Shown here: positions 1-10,749 of the stretch, one piece after another
How positions within the stretch are numbered: position 1 is the stretch's first letter
How the letters are laid out: each line of letters opens with the position of its first letter
Assembly: GCA_949752795.1 (NCBI GenBank)
Contig: OX457056.1
Coordinates: forward strand, 179,700,428 to 179,764,427
DNA: 64,000 nt
Source: Hyperoodon ampullatus
Lineage: Eukaryota; Chordata; Mammalia; Artiodactyla; Ziphiidae
Reading direction: 5' to 3'
Position numbers and translations under genes: made by a program
Notes under the pieces: model-generated
The model's database searches: none
What the model saw: only the letters and a program-made list of their open reading frames with translations
Told to the model about the DNA's origin: nothing

Positions 1-81
1 ATAAGCTCACATGCTGACATACTGGGGTTAAGACTCCAACAGATCTTTTTTTGGTGTGGGTGGGGATTCAATCCATAACAG
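1..81 (-). mobile_element. MaLR-type LTR fragment, cut by window edge
   Basis: The text runs from a 'ggggttaagactccaac' motif to 'gattcaatccataaca'. This matches the reverse complement of the start of an MLT1/MST-type LTR ('tgttatggattgaat...'). Only the terminal part is present because the window begins inside it. The family is well known; the subfamily is not determined. The more complete LTR at 23.64 kb shares this end. Confidence 0.55.
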
Positions 82-194
82 AAGGCTATAGCCCAGACAG
101 GTATGGTCTGTGACAAGGGCTGGTCCACAGGGATCAGGAAGGGTCAGAAGGCCAAGCAGAGAACTGGCCCCCTGCCAGGTTCCAGGTCTATCCA

Positions 195-680
195 CTGCTG
201 CTCCAAGCCACCTTCATCCATTGCCAAAACAACATCAAGAGCCTCCTGGCTGGTCTTCACTCATCCACAATTGTCGCCCCCATCCGGGCTCCACACAGCA
301 GCCAGAATGACTTTTCAATCAAACACAAATCTGATAACAGCAGTCACTGTTTAAGAGCCCTCAGAAAGCTGCCCATTAGTTTCAGAAGAGAGACCAAAGC
401 CATTCCATCCTTATTACTTCCCAAATACCACCCTGGGTCCTGAAACACACTCCCCTTCCGACCTTCCCTACCTGGGACTCACAATTAAGTTCCTCTCAAC
501 CGCCAGATCCCAGCTCGGAAATTTTCCCTCCAGGGTCTCCTGTATCAGACCACAGCCCCCAGTACAACAACATCAAGTCTGTTCTGCTCCCACTGAAACC
601 CCCCCAACCCCCCCCACCAGCACCTAGAACACTGCCCATCACATGGTGGCGGTTCCATATTTGTTAAGTGAAGACGAAGT
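195..680 (+). repeat. L2 LINE fragment (3' part)
   Basis: Diverged L2 sequence in sense orientation. Recognisable blocks are 'gcctcctggctggtc', 'cacacagcagccagaatgac', 'aatctgataacagcagtcactg' and a 3' end resembling 'cacctagaacactgcc ... tttgttaagtga'. L2 is an ancient, inactive LINE. Short frames across it are not genes. Confidence 0.65.
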
Positions 681-734
681 GTGACAGTGATTCATCTAAA
701 TGTTATTATCCTGGATTACTTTCTCTCTTTTTGT

Positions 735-905
735 GAATGCTTGTTAAATCCTTTCTAGGCTTAAGGCACTGCACTAGAAGCTTTAGATACAAAGAAAACT
801 TTTATTTCCATATAATAGATGAGGAAGCTGAATTTCTGAGACCGGAAATGACCGTCCAAGGTCACACAGCGAACGCAATCTGACTCCTGATGCTGAGTTC
901 TCAAC
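735..905 (-). repeat. MIR SINE
   Basis: Shows the antisense MIR core: 'aggcactgcactagaagctttagata', then 'atagatgaggaagctga' and 'ccaaggtcacacagc'. MIR is an ancient tRNA-derived SINE. Confidence 0.75.
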
Positions 906-1164
906 CACAAAGCTCCACTGGCTCCCCAGGCTGGGGATTATCCAGGGCAGTACTGATTTCTTCCTTCTGCATCTCACCTCTGGGTGTTTCCTGGCCAGCA
1001 GAGAGACCTCCCTGCTCCTTCTCCACAGAAATACCCTCATGTTCCCACCCAGAAGTTATGGGGCTAAAGGCTGATAAGAGAGCAATAATGAAAACAGGCA
1101 AGAGTGCTGGCCGTGCCCCAGGCAGGGTCAAAAGAGGGATCTGCCTTCTGAACACGTTGTAGTG

Positions 1165-1325
1165 AATTGAACCTTGGATCTGGAGTTCCCAAATGAGGCA
1201 TCTGATCCTGCTTCTGCTACTTATGGGGGCAGGAACTTGGGAAAGTCACATGGCTTCTCTGGACCCCTCCCTTCTCTGCAAAATGTGAGGGAATACTGAA
1301 GCCCATTTCACAGCGAGGACTCTGG
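1165..1325 (+). repeat. MIR SINE
   Basis: Sense MIR order is visible but diverged: a 'cttctgctacttatggg' block, then 'aacttgggaaagtcac', then a degraded 'cttctctgcaaaatgtgaggg'. Confidence 0.65.
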
Positions 1326-2070
1326 AAATCACAAATGCCTTGCTGGATGCTGGCCACTACAGGCACCCAGGCAATGACAGCTGTCTCTCCCTTCCACCAG
1401 GGTGACTTGTAGCTTGGGGAGCCCCAGTGTAAAGGGGCCACTGGCTCCCACTAAGGCTGTGGGACAAAGAGCTGTATGAGGATAAATCTCAGTTCAACCA
1501 CAGCCAACGAGCACAGAGTATTGAGAACTGACCAATAGGCTGCAGGTTCCAGTCCAACCCCTGGAAGAAATGCCCACCAGTAGCCAAATGAGATGAATGT
1601 GGTCACTCCACACCCTCATCTCTGCAAGTACAACCTTCGGTCAGACGCACAGCTGAAAAGGCAAGACCTGTTTGATTTTGCTCTATTGTATGTGTGGAAA
1701 TGTACAGGCGATGGCCATGGATTGCAGTCACTCCAGGGAAAAGCCCTTGAGGATTATTAGCCTTTGTAGAAGGGAACCTGGCAGCACCTGGCTGCCAACG
1801 CCGCTAACTGCACAAGGGCTTCATTGCCTGTCCAGCCTTAAATGGGAGCACGGCAGCCACTAGGAACCTTGGCAAAGGACTTCATGTCGGTCTCCTTGAA
1901 ATGGTGCCAAAGGTCCTTTAAGCTCTGCCTCCTTGCCTGGGGTCTCTGGCAGGCTGGTGGCCTTATGCCCAGATGTGCACATTTGGAAGTGCTGTCTAAA
2001 AGACCTGGCCTTCTCTTCCTTTACTGTCACTTTTTGTGTTTCCCCATCCCACTGCCCCTTTGATCCTGGT
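1326..2070. other. Unique non-coding interval
   Basis: I see no recognisable repeat, gene or RNA. Short frames here lack domain features and splice context. Confidence 0.4.
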
Positions 2071-2074
2071 ATTT

Positions 2075-2750
2075 GTTCAAGGAGTGCTTCATTCACCAAA
2101 CACACAGAGTCCCAACTGTGTGACAGCTGCCACTGCAGGTACGGAGGAGGGTATGATAGGGGCAAGACAGACATAGACCCTTTTGTCGCAGCCTGGCAGG
2201 AGAGAGACAATCAACGTAGCACCAAACTAGCATATGATATAATGTCAGGGCATGACAAATACTATGGAGTGAAGCAGGAGAAGGGCCAGAGGGGAGCGGG
2301 GAGGACGCTGTTTTGGACATGGTGGTCAGAGGCAGCCTCTCTGATGAGGCAGCATCGTGCAGAGGGGCCAGCAAGGTTAAGGAGGTGAACCTGAGGCTAT
2401 CTAGGGGGAAAAGGGATCCAGTTAGAGGCGGTAGCCAGTGCCAAGGTCCTGAGAGGGGAGCCTGCTTGACATGTTTGAGGACCAAAAAGGAGGTACCAGG
2501 TGACACGGGATAGATGCTGGATATGAGGCCAGAGGGAGCAACAGCCATTTCATGAGGGCCTTTGAGGTGATGAACAGGACTTTGGATCTTATTCTAAGTG
2601 AGAAAAACCACCGAAAGCATTTTGAGCAAAAATAATCTGAGTTATCTTTACGAGGGTCATTCCGGGTACTCTATGGAAATTTGTCTCTAGAGGTCAAAGG
2701 TGAGGAGTCCTGCAGCTGTGGTTAATTAGGTAGGAACGAGGGTGGCCCAG
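2075..2750 (-). repeat. L2 LINE, antisense, about 0.7 kb
   Basis: The order of blocks is that of L2 read backwards: a degraded 'gtgcttcattcaccaaacaca' end, 'tgacaaatactatggagtgaagcagg', 'gtggtcagaggcagcctctctgatgaggcagca', 'agtgccaaggtcctgagaggggagcctgcttgacatgtttgagga', 'ggactttggatcttattctaagtgag' and 'ttttgagcaaaaataatctgagtt'. Reading frames of 116-151 codons across 1.86-2.55 kb are products of this fossil and its flank. Confidence 0.8.
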
Positions 2751-2769
2751 GCAGTGTTCTTGGCAGGGG

Positions 2770-2985
2770 AGGAGACTCCTGGTGAGCCCAGCCCTTGACA
2801 GATGTCTGATTTGAGACAAGTTTGCGGGGCTTCTCCAAGCCTCAGAATCTGCCTCTGGACAACCCCAGGATCACATGGGTTCCGAGTAAGAACGTAATGA
2901 GATAACATATGTAAAGGGCTTTGCACAGTGCCTGCCTCTTATCAGGACTTTCGTTCTTCCTCCACTATCATCTCTATTCTGGGGG
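2770..2985 (+). repeat. MIR SINE
   Basis: Sense MIR with 'cttctccaagcctcagaatctgcctctgga' and the 3' portion 'aatgagataacatatgtaaagggctttgcacagtgcctgcc'. Confidence 0.7.
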
Positions 2986-3141
2986 GAGAACGTTTCCCCA
3001 CAGTGGCTGTTACAGCTGGAAAAGGTACTCCCTCAGGGGAGGCCCAAGTTTCTCAGCAAGAGCAACCCATGGGCAAAACACAGGAAAACTCAAAAAATCT
3101 CTTAAATCAGGACCTAAAAAACCATTATAAAAAAACAACCT

Positions 3142-3353
3142 GGGCTTCCCTGGTGGCACAGTGGTTGAGAGTCCGCCTGCCAGTGCAGGGGACACGGGTT
3201 CGTGGCCCAGTCCGGGAGGATCCCACATGCCGTGGAGCGGCTGGGCCCGTGAGCCATGGCCACTGAGCCTGCGCATCCAGGGCCTGTGCTCCGCAATGGG
3301 AGAGGCCACAATGGTGAGAGGCCCGCGTACCGCAAAAAAAACAAACAAACAAA
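3142..3353 (+). mobile_element. CHR-family SINE, short cetacean type
   Basis: A tRNA-derived head ('gggcttccctggtggcacagtgg', B-box-like 'gggttcgtggccc') is followed by the 'ggctgggcccgtgagccatggcc' body and the 'gtgagaggcccgcgtaccgc' end with an A/CAAA tail. A short flank repeat, 'acaacct', near 3135-3141 and 3352-3358 is a plausible TSD. Overlapping frames on both strands are SINE shadows. Confidence 0.92.
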
Positions 3354-3824
3354 CAACCTTCCAGTTTTATGGCTCCCTAAAAACACTTTAGAAACACATG
3401 TGACGTTATCTCAAGGCCCTCTGCTGTTGATCCAATTAGCCAGTTTGGGGCCTGGAAACAATACGGAACTCCAGAGACTGGTGGCCCCCAGAGAGGCAGG
3501 GAGCTACCCAAGTGGGAGCAGATGCTGGCCCTGACCTGGATGCAGGCCTCCAGGGGAGCTGGTAGGCAGCCCCTCTTGTGCCCCCACCAGTGAGTGTGAC
3601 TGGACAACTTCTGTTGAGCTGATAAGTGGGAAATGGGGTCTCTCCCCAACGTGCTGGTTGACCCTGGGCCTGGGGTAGGACCCAGTTCTAACCAGGAAGG
3701 CTGGGGGAGCCACATGCAGAAGGCAGGGACGGGAAGATGGGAGCAGGGTGTGTATGAAAGCTCACTGGGTGAGACTGTGCCCTGCGGTGACTCCTGAGTT
3801 CACAGTACTGCCCAGCCTCAGAGA
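3354..3824. other. Unique non-coding interval
   Basis: No recognisable element or gene. Confidence 0.4.
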
Positions 3825-3935
3825 GGAGCCCAGCTAATTTTCGCAGCTGCCCTATGAGATGGACAGGGCAGAAATAATTATTCCATTTTAGAGAACAGAG
3901 AATCTGTTCCCCTCTGTGCTGACAGACAGGATATG
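3825..3935 (-). repeat. MIR-like fragment
   Basis: 'cagctgccctatgagatggacagggcagaaataattattccattttagagaac' resembles the antisense MIR centre. It is diverged, so the call is tentative. Confidence 0.45.
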
Positions 3936-3984
3936 AAGCCTTGAATGGAACCTGCTTCCAAAATGACCAAGGAGAGGGGACCTT

Positions 3985-3995
3985 CAAGATGGTGG
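3985..3995 (+). promoter_or_regulatory. YY1-like site at L1 5' end
   Basis: CAAGATGGTGG matches the CAAGATGG core of YY1 sites. Human L1 carries a YY1 site at the same relative place, where it directs accurate transcription initiation. Function here is inferred. Confidence 0.5.
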
Positions 3996-4611
3996 AGGAG
4001 TAAGACGTGGAGATCACCTTTCTCCCCACAAATACATCAAAAACACATGTGGAACAACTCCTACAGAACACCTACTGAATGCCGGCAGAAGACCTCAGAC
4101 TTCCCAAAAGAGGCCAGAGGGCGACCTACATGCAGAGGCTGGACCAAATCCAAAGCGGAACCCCAGGAGCTGTGTGAACAAAGAAGAGAAAGGGAAATTT
4201 CTCCCAGCAGCCTCAGGAGCAGTGGATTAAATCTCCACAATCAATTTGATGAGCCCTGCATCTGTGGAATACCTGAATAGACAACGAATCACCCCAAAAT
4301 TGAGGTGGCAGGTTTTGGGAGCAACTGTAGACTTGGGGTTTGCTTTCTGTGTCTAATTTGTTTCTGGTTTTATGTTTATCTTAGTTTAGTATTTAGAGCT
4401 TATTATAATTGGCAGATTTGTTTGCTGATTTGGTTGCACTGTTCCTTTATATATGTATTTTTTTCCCTTTTTCTCTTTTTGTGAGAGTGTACATGTATGC
4501 TTCTTTGTGTGATTTTGTCTGTATAGGTTTGTTTTTACCATTTGTCCTAGGGTTCTATCTGTCTGTTTTCTTTTTTTGTTTTCAGTATAGTTTTTTTGTT
4601 TGGTTTTTTGT

Positions 4612-4962
4612 TTTATAAATTTATTTATTTATTTATTTATTTATGGCTGAGTTGGGTCTTTGTTGCTGGGTGCGGGCTTTCTCTAGTTGCGATGAGTGGG
4701 GGCTACTCTGTTGCAGAGAGCAGGCTTCTCACTGCCGTGGCTTCTCTTGTTGCAGAGCACAGGCTCTAGGCAGGTGGCTTCAATAGTTGTGGCACACGGG
4801 CTCAGTAGTTGTGGCTGGTAGGCTCTAGAGGGCAGGCTCAGTACTTGTAGCACACAGGCTTAGTTCCTCCGCGGCACGTGGGATCTTCCCGGACCAGGGC
4901 CCAAACCAGTGTCCCCTGCATTGGCAGGAGGATTCTTAATCACTGCGCCACCAGGGAAGCCC
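4612..4962 (-). mobile_element. CHR-family SINE, long type, nested in L1 5' UTR
   Basis: Antisense copy: a (TTTA)n tail at 4612-4643, the 'gttgggtctttgttgctg' end, repeated 'cagtagttgtggc' blocks, then the tRNA-like head ending in 'cgccaccagggaagccc'. It splits the L1 5' UTR, so it arrived after the L1. I could not define a clean TSD because both flanks are T-rich. Confidence 0.9.
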
Positions 4963-5629
4963 TTTAGAATAGTTTTCAATGCTTGATATCATTGGTGGAT
5001 TTGTTTATTGGTTTGGTTGCTCTCTTCTTTTTTATTACTTTTTATTTTTTTATTTTAATAATTTTTTAAATTTTTTATTTTAATGACTTTATTTTTTTTT
5101 CTTTCATTCTTTTTTTTTCCTCTCTTTTCTTCTGAGCCCTGTGGCTGACAGGGTATTGGTGCTCCACCCAGGTGTCAGGCCGGGAGTGTGGGAGATGCAA
5201 GTTCAGGACACTGGTCCACCAGAGACCTCCCGGCCCCACGTAATATCACTCGGCAAGAGCTCTCCCAGAGATCTCCATCTCAATGCTAAGACCCAGCTCC
5301 ACTCAATGTCAAGCAAACTCCAGTACTGGACACTCCATGCCAAATAACTAGTAAGACAGGAACACAACCCCACTCATTAGCAGACAGGCTGCCTGAAATC
5401 ATAATAAGTTCACAGACACCCCAAAACACACCACCGGACATGGTCCTGCCCACCAGAAAGACAAGATCCAGCCTCAATCACCAGAAAACAGGTGCCAGTC
5501 CCCTGCACCAGGAAGCCTACACAACCCACTGAACCAACCTTACCTACTGAGCGCAGACACCAAAAACAACAGGAACTACAAACCTGCAACCTGTGAAAAG
5601 GAGACCACAAACACAGTAAATGAAGCAAA

Positions 5630-6523
5630 ATGAGAAGACAGAGAAATACACAGCAGGTGAAGGAGTAAGGTAAAAACCCACCAGACCAAACAAATGAAGA
5701 GGAAATAGGCAGGCTACCTGAAAAAGAATTCAGAGTAATGATGGTAAAGATGATCCAAAATCTTAGAAATAGAATGGAGACAATACAAGAAAGGTTTAAC
5801 AAAGACCTAGAAGAACTAAAGAGCAAACAAACAATGATGAACAACACAATAAATGAAATGAAAAATTCTCTAGAAGGAATCAATAGCAGAATAACTGAGG
5901 CAGAAGAACGGATAAGTAACCTGGAAGATAAAATAGAGGAAATAACGACCACAGAGCAGAATAAAGAAAAAAGAATGAAAGGAATTGAGGACAGTCTCAG
6001 AGACCTCTGGGACAACATTAAACACAGCGACATTCGAATTATAGGGGTCCCAGAAGAAGAAGAGAAAAAGAAAGGGACTGAGAAAATATTTGAAGAGACT
6101 ATAGTTGAAAACTTCCCTAATATGGGAAAGGAAAGAGTCAACCAAGACCAGGAAGCGCAGACAGTCCCATACAGGAAATATCCAAGGAGAAACACACCAA
6201 GACACATATTAATCAAACTATCGAAAAATTAAATACAAAGAAAAAATACTAAAAGCAGCAAGGGAAAAACAACAAATAACATATAAGGGAATCCCATAAG
6301 GTTGACAGCTGATTTTCCAGCAGAAACTCTGCAAGCCAGAAGGGTGTGGCAGGACATATTTAAAGTGATGAAAGGGAAAAACCTACAACCAAGATTACTC
6401 TACCCAGCAAGGATCTCATTCAGATTCGATGGAGAAATTAAAACGTTTACCGACAAGCAAAAGCTAAGAGAATTCAGCACCACCAAACCAGCTTTACAAC
6501 AAGTGCTAAAGGAACTTCTCTAG
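5630..6523 (+). pseudogene. L1 ORF1 (RNA-binding coiled-coil protein), broken
   Basis: ORF1p is the L1 nucleic-acid chaperone that trimerises through a coiled coil and coats L1 RNA in the cytoplasm. I place the start at ATG 5630, 108 bases upstream and in frame with the long open stretch from 5738. The 13th codon (5666-5668) is TAA. Downstream, codons to 6229 encode a Lys/Glu-rich heptad coiled coil (for example 'ITEAEERISNLEDKIEEI'), then the start of the RRM-like domain ('SDIRIIGVPEEEE'). A stop at 6230-6232 follows an apparent one-base insertion in the A run near 6222-6228. The same frame resumes at 6302-6523 with the C-terminal domain ('AETLQARRVWQDIFKVM'). Loss of one base in the C run near 6293 would restore frame. 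ORF1 is therefore dead by one nonsense codon plus a compensating frameshift pair. Product identity is certain; the inferred mutations come from frame logic. Confidence 0.9.
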
Positions 6524-6580
6524 GCAGGAAACACAAGAGAAGGAAAAGACCTACAACAACAAACCCAAAACAATTAGAAA

Positions 6581-9500
6581 ATGGTAATAGGAACATACGT
6601 ATTGATAATTACCTTAAATGTAAATGGCTTAAATGCACTAACCAAAAGACACAGACTGGATGAATGGATACAAAAACAAGACCCATGTATATACTGTCTA
6701 CAAGAGATCCACTTCAGACCTAGGGACACATACAGAATCAAAGTGAGGGAATGGAAAAAGATATTCCATGCAAATGGAAATCAAAAGAAAGCTGCAGTAG
6801 CAATTCTCATATCAGACAAAATAGACTTTAAAATAAAGACTATTATAAGAGAAAAAGAAGGACAGTACATCATGATTAAGGGATCGATCCAAGAAGAAGA
6901 TATAACAGTTGTAAATATTTATGCACCAAACACCTCAATACATAAGGCAAATGCTAAAAGCCATAAAAGGGGAAATAGAGAGTAAGGCAATAATAGTAGG
7001 GGACTTTAACACCCCACTTTCACCAATGGACAGATCATCCAAAATGAAAATAAATAAGGAAACACAAGCTTTAAATGATATATTAAACAAGATGGACGTA
7101 ATTGATATTTATAGGACATTCCATCCAAAAACAACAGAATACACTTTCTTCTCAAATGCTCATGGAACATTCTCCAGGACAGATCATATCCTGGGTCACA
7201 AATCAAGCTTTGGTAAATTTAAGAAAATTGAACTCGTATCAAGTATCTTTTCCGACCACAACGCAATGAGACTAGCTATCAATTATGGGAAAAAAAACTG
7301 TAAAAAATACAAACACATGGAGGCTAAACAATACACTAGTAAATAACCAAGAGATCACTGAAGAAATCAAAGAGGAAATCAAAACATACCTAGAAACAAA
7401 TGACAATGAAAACATGGCGACCCAAAACCTGTGGGATGAAGCAAAAGCAGTTCTAAGAGGGAAGTTTATAGCAATAAAATCCTACCTCAAGAAACAAGAA
7501 ATATCTCAAATAAACAACCTAACCTTACACCTAAAGCAATTAGAGAAAGGAGAACAAAAAAACCGCAAAGCTAGCAGAAGGAAAGAAATCATAAAGATCA
7601 GATCAGAAATAAATGAAAAACAAATGAAGGAAATGATTCAAAGATCAATAAAACTAAAAGATGGTTCTTTGAGAAGATAAACAAAATTGATAAACCATTA
7701 GCCAGACTCATCAAGAAAAAAAGGGAGAAGACTCAAATCAACAGAATTAGAAATGAAAAAGGAGAAGTAACAACCAACACTGCAGAAATACAAAGGATCA
7801 TGACAGATAACCGCAAGCAACTATATGCCAATAAAATGGACACCCTGGAAGAAATGGACAAATTCTTAGAAATGCACAACCTTCAGAGACTGAACCAGGA
7901 AGAAACAGAAAATATAAACAGACCAATCACAAGCACTGAAATTGAGACTGTGATTAAAAGTCTTCCAACAAACAAAAGCCCACGACCAGATGGCTTCACA
8001 GGCGAATTCTATCAAACATTTACAGAAGAGCTAACACCTATCCTTCTCAAACACTTCCAAAACATAGCAGAGGGAGGAACACTCCCAAACTCATTCTATG
8101 AGGCCACCATCACCCTGATACCAAAACCAAACAAAGATGTCACAAAAAAAGAAAACTACAGGCCAGTATCACTGATGAACATAGATGCAAAAATCCTCAA
8201 CAAAATACTAGCAAACAGAATCCAACAGCACATTAAAAGGATCATACATCATGTTCAAGTGGGGTTTATCCCAGGAATGCAAGCATTCTTCAATATACTC
8301 AATCAATCAATGTGATAAACCATATTAACAAATTAAAGGATAAAAACCATATGATCATCTCAACAGATGCAGAAAAAGCTTTCAACAAAATTCAACAGCC
8401 ATTTATGATAAAAACCCTCCAGAAAGCAGGCATAGAGGGAAACTACATCAACAAAAACCCACAGCCAACATCTTTCTCAATGGTGAAAAACTTGAAACCA
8501 TTTCCACTAAGATCAGGGACAAGACAAGGTTGCCCACTCTCATCACTATTATTCAACATAGTTTTGGAAGTTTTAGCCACAGCAATCAGAGAAGCAAAAG
8601 AAATAAAAGGAATTCCAACTGGAAAATATGAAGTAAAACAGTCACTGTTTGCAGATGACATGATACTATATATCGAGAATCCTAAAGATGCTACCAGAAA
8701 ACTACTAGGACTAATCAATGAATGTGGTAAAGTAGCAGGATACAAAATTAATGCACAGAAATCTCTGGCATTCCTATATAGACTAATGATGAAAAATCTG
8801 AAAGAGAAATTAAGGAAATACTCCTATTTACCATTGCAACAAAAAGAATAAAATACCTAGGTATAAACCTACCTAGGGAGACAAAAGACCTGTATGCAGA
8901 AAATTATAAGACACTGATGAAAGAAATTAAAGATGATACAAACAGATGGAGAGATATACCATGTTCTTGGATTGGAAGAATCAACATTGTGAAAATGAAT
9001 ATACTACCCAAAGCACTCTACAGATTCAATGCAATCCCTATCAAACTACCAATGGCATTTTTCACAGAACTAGAACAAAAAATTTCACAATTTGTATGGA
9101 AACACAAAAGACCCCGAATAGCCAAAGCAATCTTGAGAACGAAAAATGGAGCTGGAGGAATCAGGCTCCCTGACTTCAGACTATACTACAAAGCTACAGT
9201 AACCAAGGCAGTGTGGTACTGGCACAAAAACAGAAATATAGATCAATGGAACAGGATAGAAAGCTCAGAGATAAACCCACACACATATGGTCACCTTATC
9301 TTTGATAAAGGAGGCAAGAATATACAATGGAGAAAAGACAGCCTCTTCAATAAGTGGTGCTGGGAAAACTGGACAGCTACATGTAAAAGAATGAAATTAG
9401 AACACTCCGTAACACCATAGACAAAAATGAACTCAAAATGGATTCAAGATGTAAATGTAAGGCCAGACACTATAAAACGCTTAGAGGAAAACATAGGCGG

Positions 9501-10365
9501 AACACTCTATGACATAAATCACAGCAAGATCCTTTTTGACCCACCTCCTAGAGAAAGGGAAATAAAAATAAACACATGGGTCTTAACGAAACTTAAAAAA
9601 GCTTTTGCACAGCAAGGGAAACCATAAGCAAGACGAAAACACAACCCTCAGAATGGGAGAAAATAGTTGAAAACGAAGCAACTGACAAAGGATTAATTTC
9701 CAAAATATACAAGCAGCTCATGCAGCTCAATATCAGAAAAACAAACAACCCAATCCAAAAATGGGCAGAAGACCTAAATAGACATTTCTCCAAAGAAGAC
9801 ATATAGATTGCCAACAAACACATGAAAGAATGCTCAACATCACTAATCATTAGAGAAATGCAAATCGAAACTACAGTGAGGTATCACCTCACACTGATCA
9901 GAACGGCCATCATCAAAAAATCTACAAACAATAAATGCTGGAGAGGGTGTGGAGAAAAGGGAACCCTCCCGCACTGTTGGTGGGAATGGAAATTGATACA
10001 GCCACTATGCAGAACAGTATGGAGGTTCCTTAAAAAACTAAAAATAGAACTACCATATGATCCAGCAATCCCACTACTGGGCATATACCCTGAGAAAACC
10101 ATAATTCAAAGGAGTCATGTACCACAATGTTCATTGCAGCACTATTTACAATAGCCAGGATATGGAAGCAACCTAAGTGTCCATCAACAGATGAATGGAT
10201 AAAGAAGATGTGGCACATGTATACAATGGAATATTACTCAGCCATAAAAAGAAACAAAACTGAGTTATTTGTAGTGAGGTGGATGGACCTAGAGACTGTC
10301 ATACAGAATGAAGTAAGTCAGAAGGAGAAAAATACCATATGCAGATACATACATACGGAATCTAA
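6581..10365 (+). pseudogene. L1 ORF2 (endonuclease/reverse transcriptase), broken
   Basis: ORF2p nicks DNA and copies L1 RNA at the nick. The N-terminal AP-endonuclease domain starts at ATG 6581, with 'LNVNGLN' at residues 12-18 and 'LQEIH' (catalytic Glu at residue 42). It shifts frame near 6925-6945, then continues 6921-7346 with 'GDFNTP' and the closing 'SDHNAM' motif. A further shift leads to 7285-7680. The reverse-transcriptase domain spans about 7800-8851, in two frames joined near 8312, and keeps the catalytic FADD at 8648-8659. The region near 8440-8462 looks shortened before the '[16 protein letters not shown]' block. The C-terminal part (8917-9627) carries a TAG at 9418-9420, where the second copy at 25.68 kb has TAC. 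The Cys-rich segment is at 9930-9995 and the likely end is TAA 10363-10365. At least five frame breaks make it non-functional. Confidence 0.93.
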
Positions 10366-10736
10366 AAAAAAAAGAAAGTTCTGAAGAACCTAGGGGCAGG
10401 ACAGGAATAAAGACGCAGATGTAGAGAATGGACCTGGGGACACAGGGAGAAGGAAGGGTAAGTTGGGACGATGTGAGAGAGAGGCATGGACATATATACA
10501 CTACCAAATGTAAAATAGATAGCTAGTGGGAAGCAGCCACATAGCACAGGGAGATCAGCTTGGTGTTTTGTGTCCACCTAGAGGAGTTGGATAGGGAAGG
10601 GAGGGTGGGAGGAAGATGCAAGAGGGAGGGGAGATGGGGATATATGTATACGTATAGCTGATTCAGTTTGTTATATAGTAGAAACTAACACACCATTGTA
10701 AAGCAATTATACTCCAATAAAGATGTTAAAAAAAGA
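10366..10736 (+). repeat. L1 3' UTR and A-rich tail
   Basis: Contains the purine-rich segment ('gagagaggcatggac', 'agctagtgggaagcagcc', 'gggagggtgggaggaag') and ends in 'ttatactccaataaagatgtt' with an A-rich tail. The AATAAA hexamer at 10718-10723 is the L1 polyadenylation signal. The right TSD copy follows at 10737. Confidence 0.9.
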
Positions 10737-10749
10737 AAAATGACCAAGG

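Larger units (their letters stand above)
3973..5629 (+). promoter_or_regulatory. L1 5' UTR / internal promoter region
   Basis: The region precedes ORF1 in the full-length L1. L1 5' UTRs act as internal promoters. A YY1-type motif, CAAGATGGTGG, lies at 3985-3995. A diverged duplicated segment occurs at 4398-4444 and 4981-5027. An antisense SINE interrupts it, and long T-rich tracts lie at 5030-5120. I infer that promoter activity is probably compromised by the insertion. Confidence 0.7.
3973..10736 (+). mobile_element. L1: Full-length L1 LINE with TSD, inactive
   Basis: A 6.76-kb LINE-1 with all canonical parts: 5' UTR, ORF1, short spacer, ORF2, 3' UTR with 'ccaataaagatgttaaa', and an A-rich tail. 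The flanks carry a perfect 13-bp duplication, AAAATGACCAAGG, at 3960-3972 and 10737-10749, the signature of target-primed reverse transcription. The 5' end lies 13 bases before a YY1-like motif, so I read it as full length rather than truncated. Both ORFs are broken by stops and frameshifts, so it cannot now mobilise itself. A CHR SINE (4612-4962) later inserted into its 5' UTR. The sequence is close to a second, truncated L1 at 25.68 kb and resembles the cetartiodactyl L1 family. Retained reading-frame blocks suggest moderate age, far younger than the L1 at 18.36 kb. Confidence 0.97.

Noticed and set aside
1860..2548. Frames of 116-151 codons, both strands
   Set aside because: Largely overlap an antisense L2 fossil and its flank; no domain.
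3142..3230. tRNA gene suggested by the SINE heads
   Set aside because: The tRNA-like heads keep promoter-box resemblance but not a complete cloverleaf, and they are repeated as SINEs.
3010..3386. Several frames of 70-112 codons on both strands
   Set aside because: All read across the CHR SINE at 3142-3353. The same translated pieces recur at 27.2, 36.2 and 57.8 kb.
5410..6216. 268-codon minus-strand frame, the longest in the window
   Set aside because: It is the antisense shadow of L1 ORF1. The A-rich coding strand reads as Phe/Ser/Leu/Ile-rich text on the other strand. No independent support.
8443..8745. 100-codon minus-strand frame
   Set aside because: Antisense of the L1 reverse-transcriptase domain.
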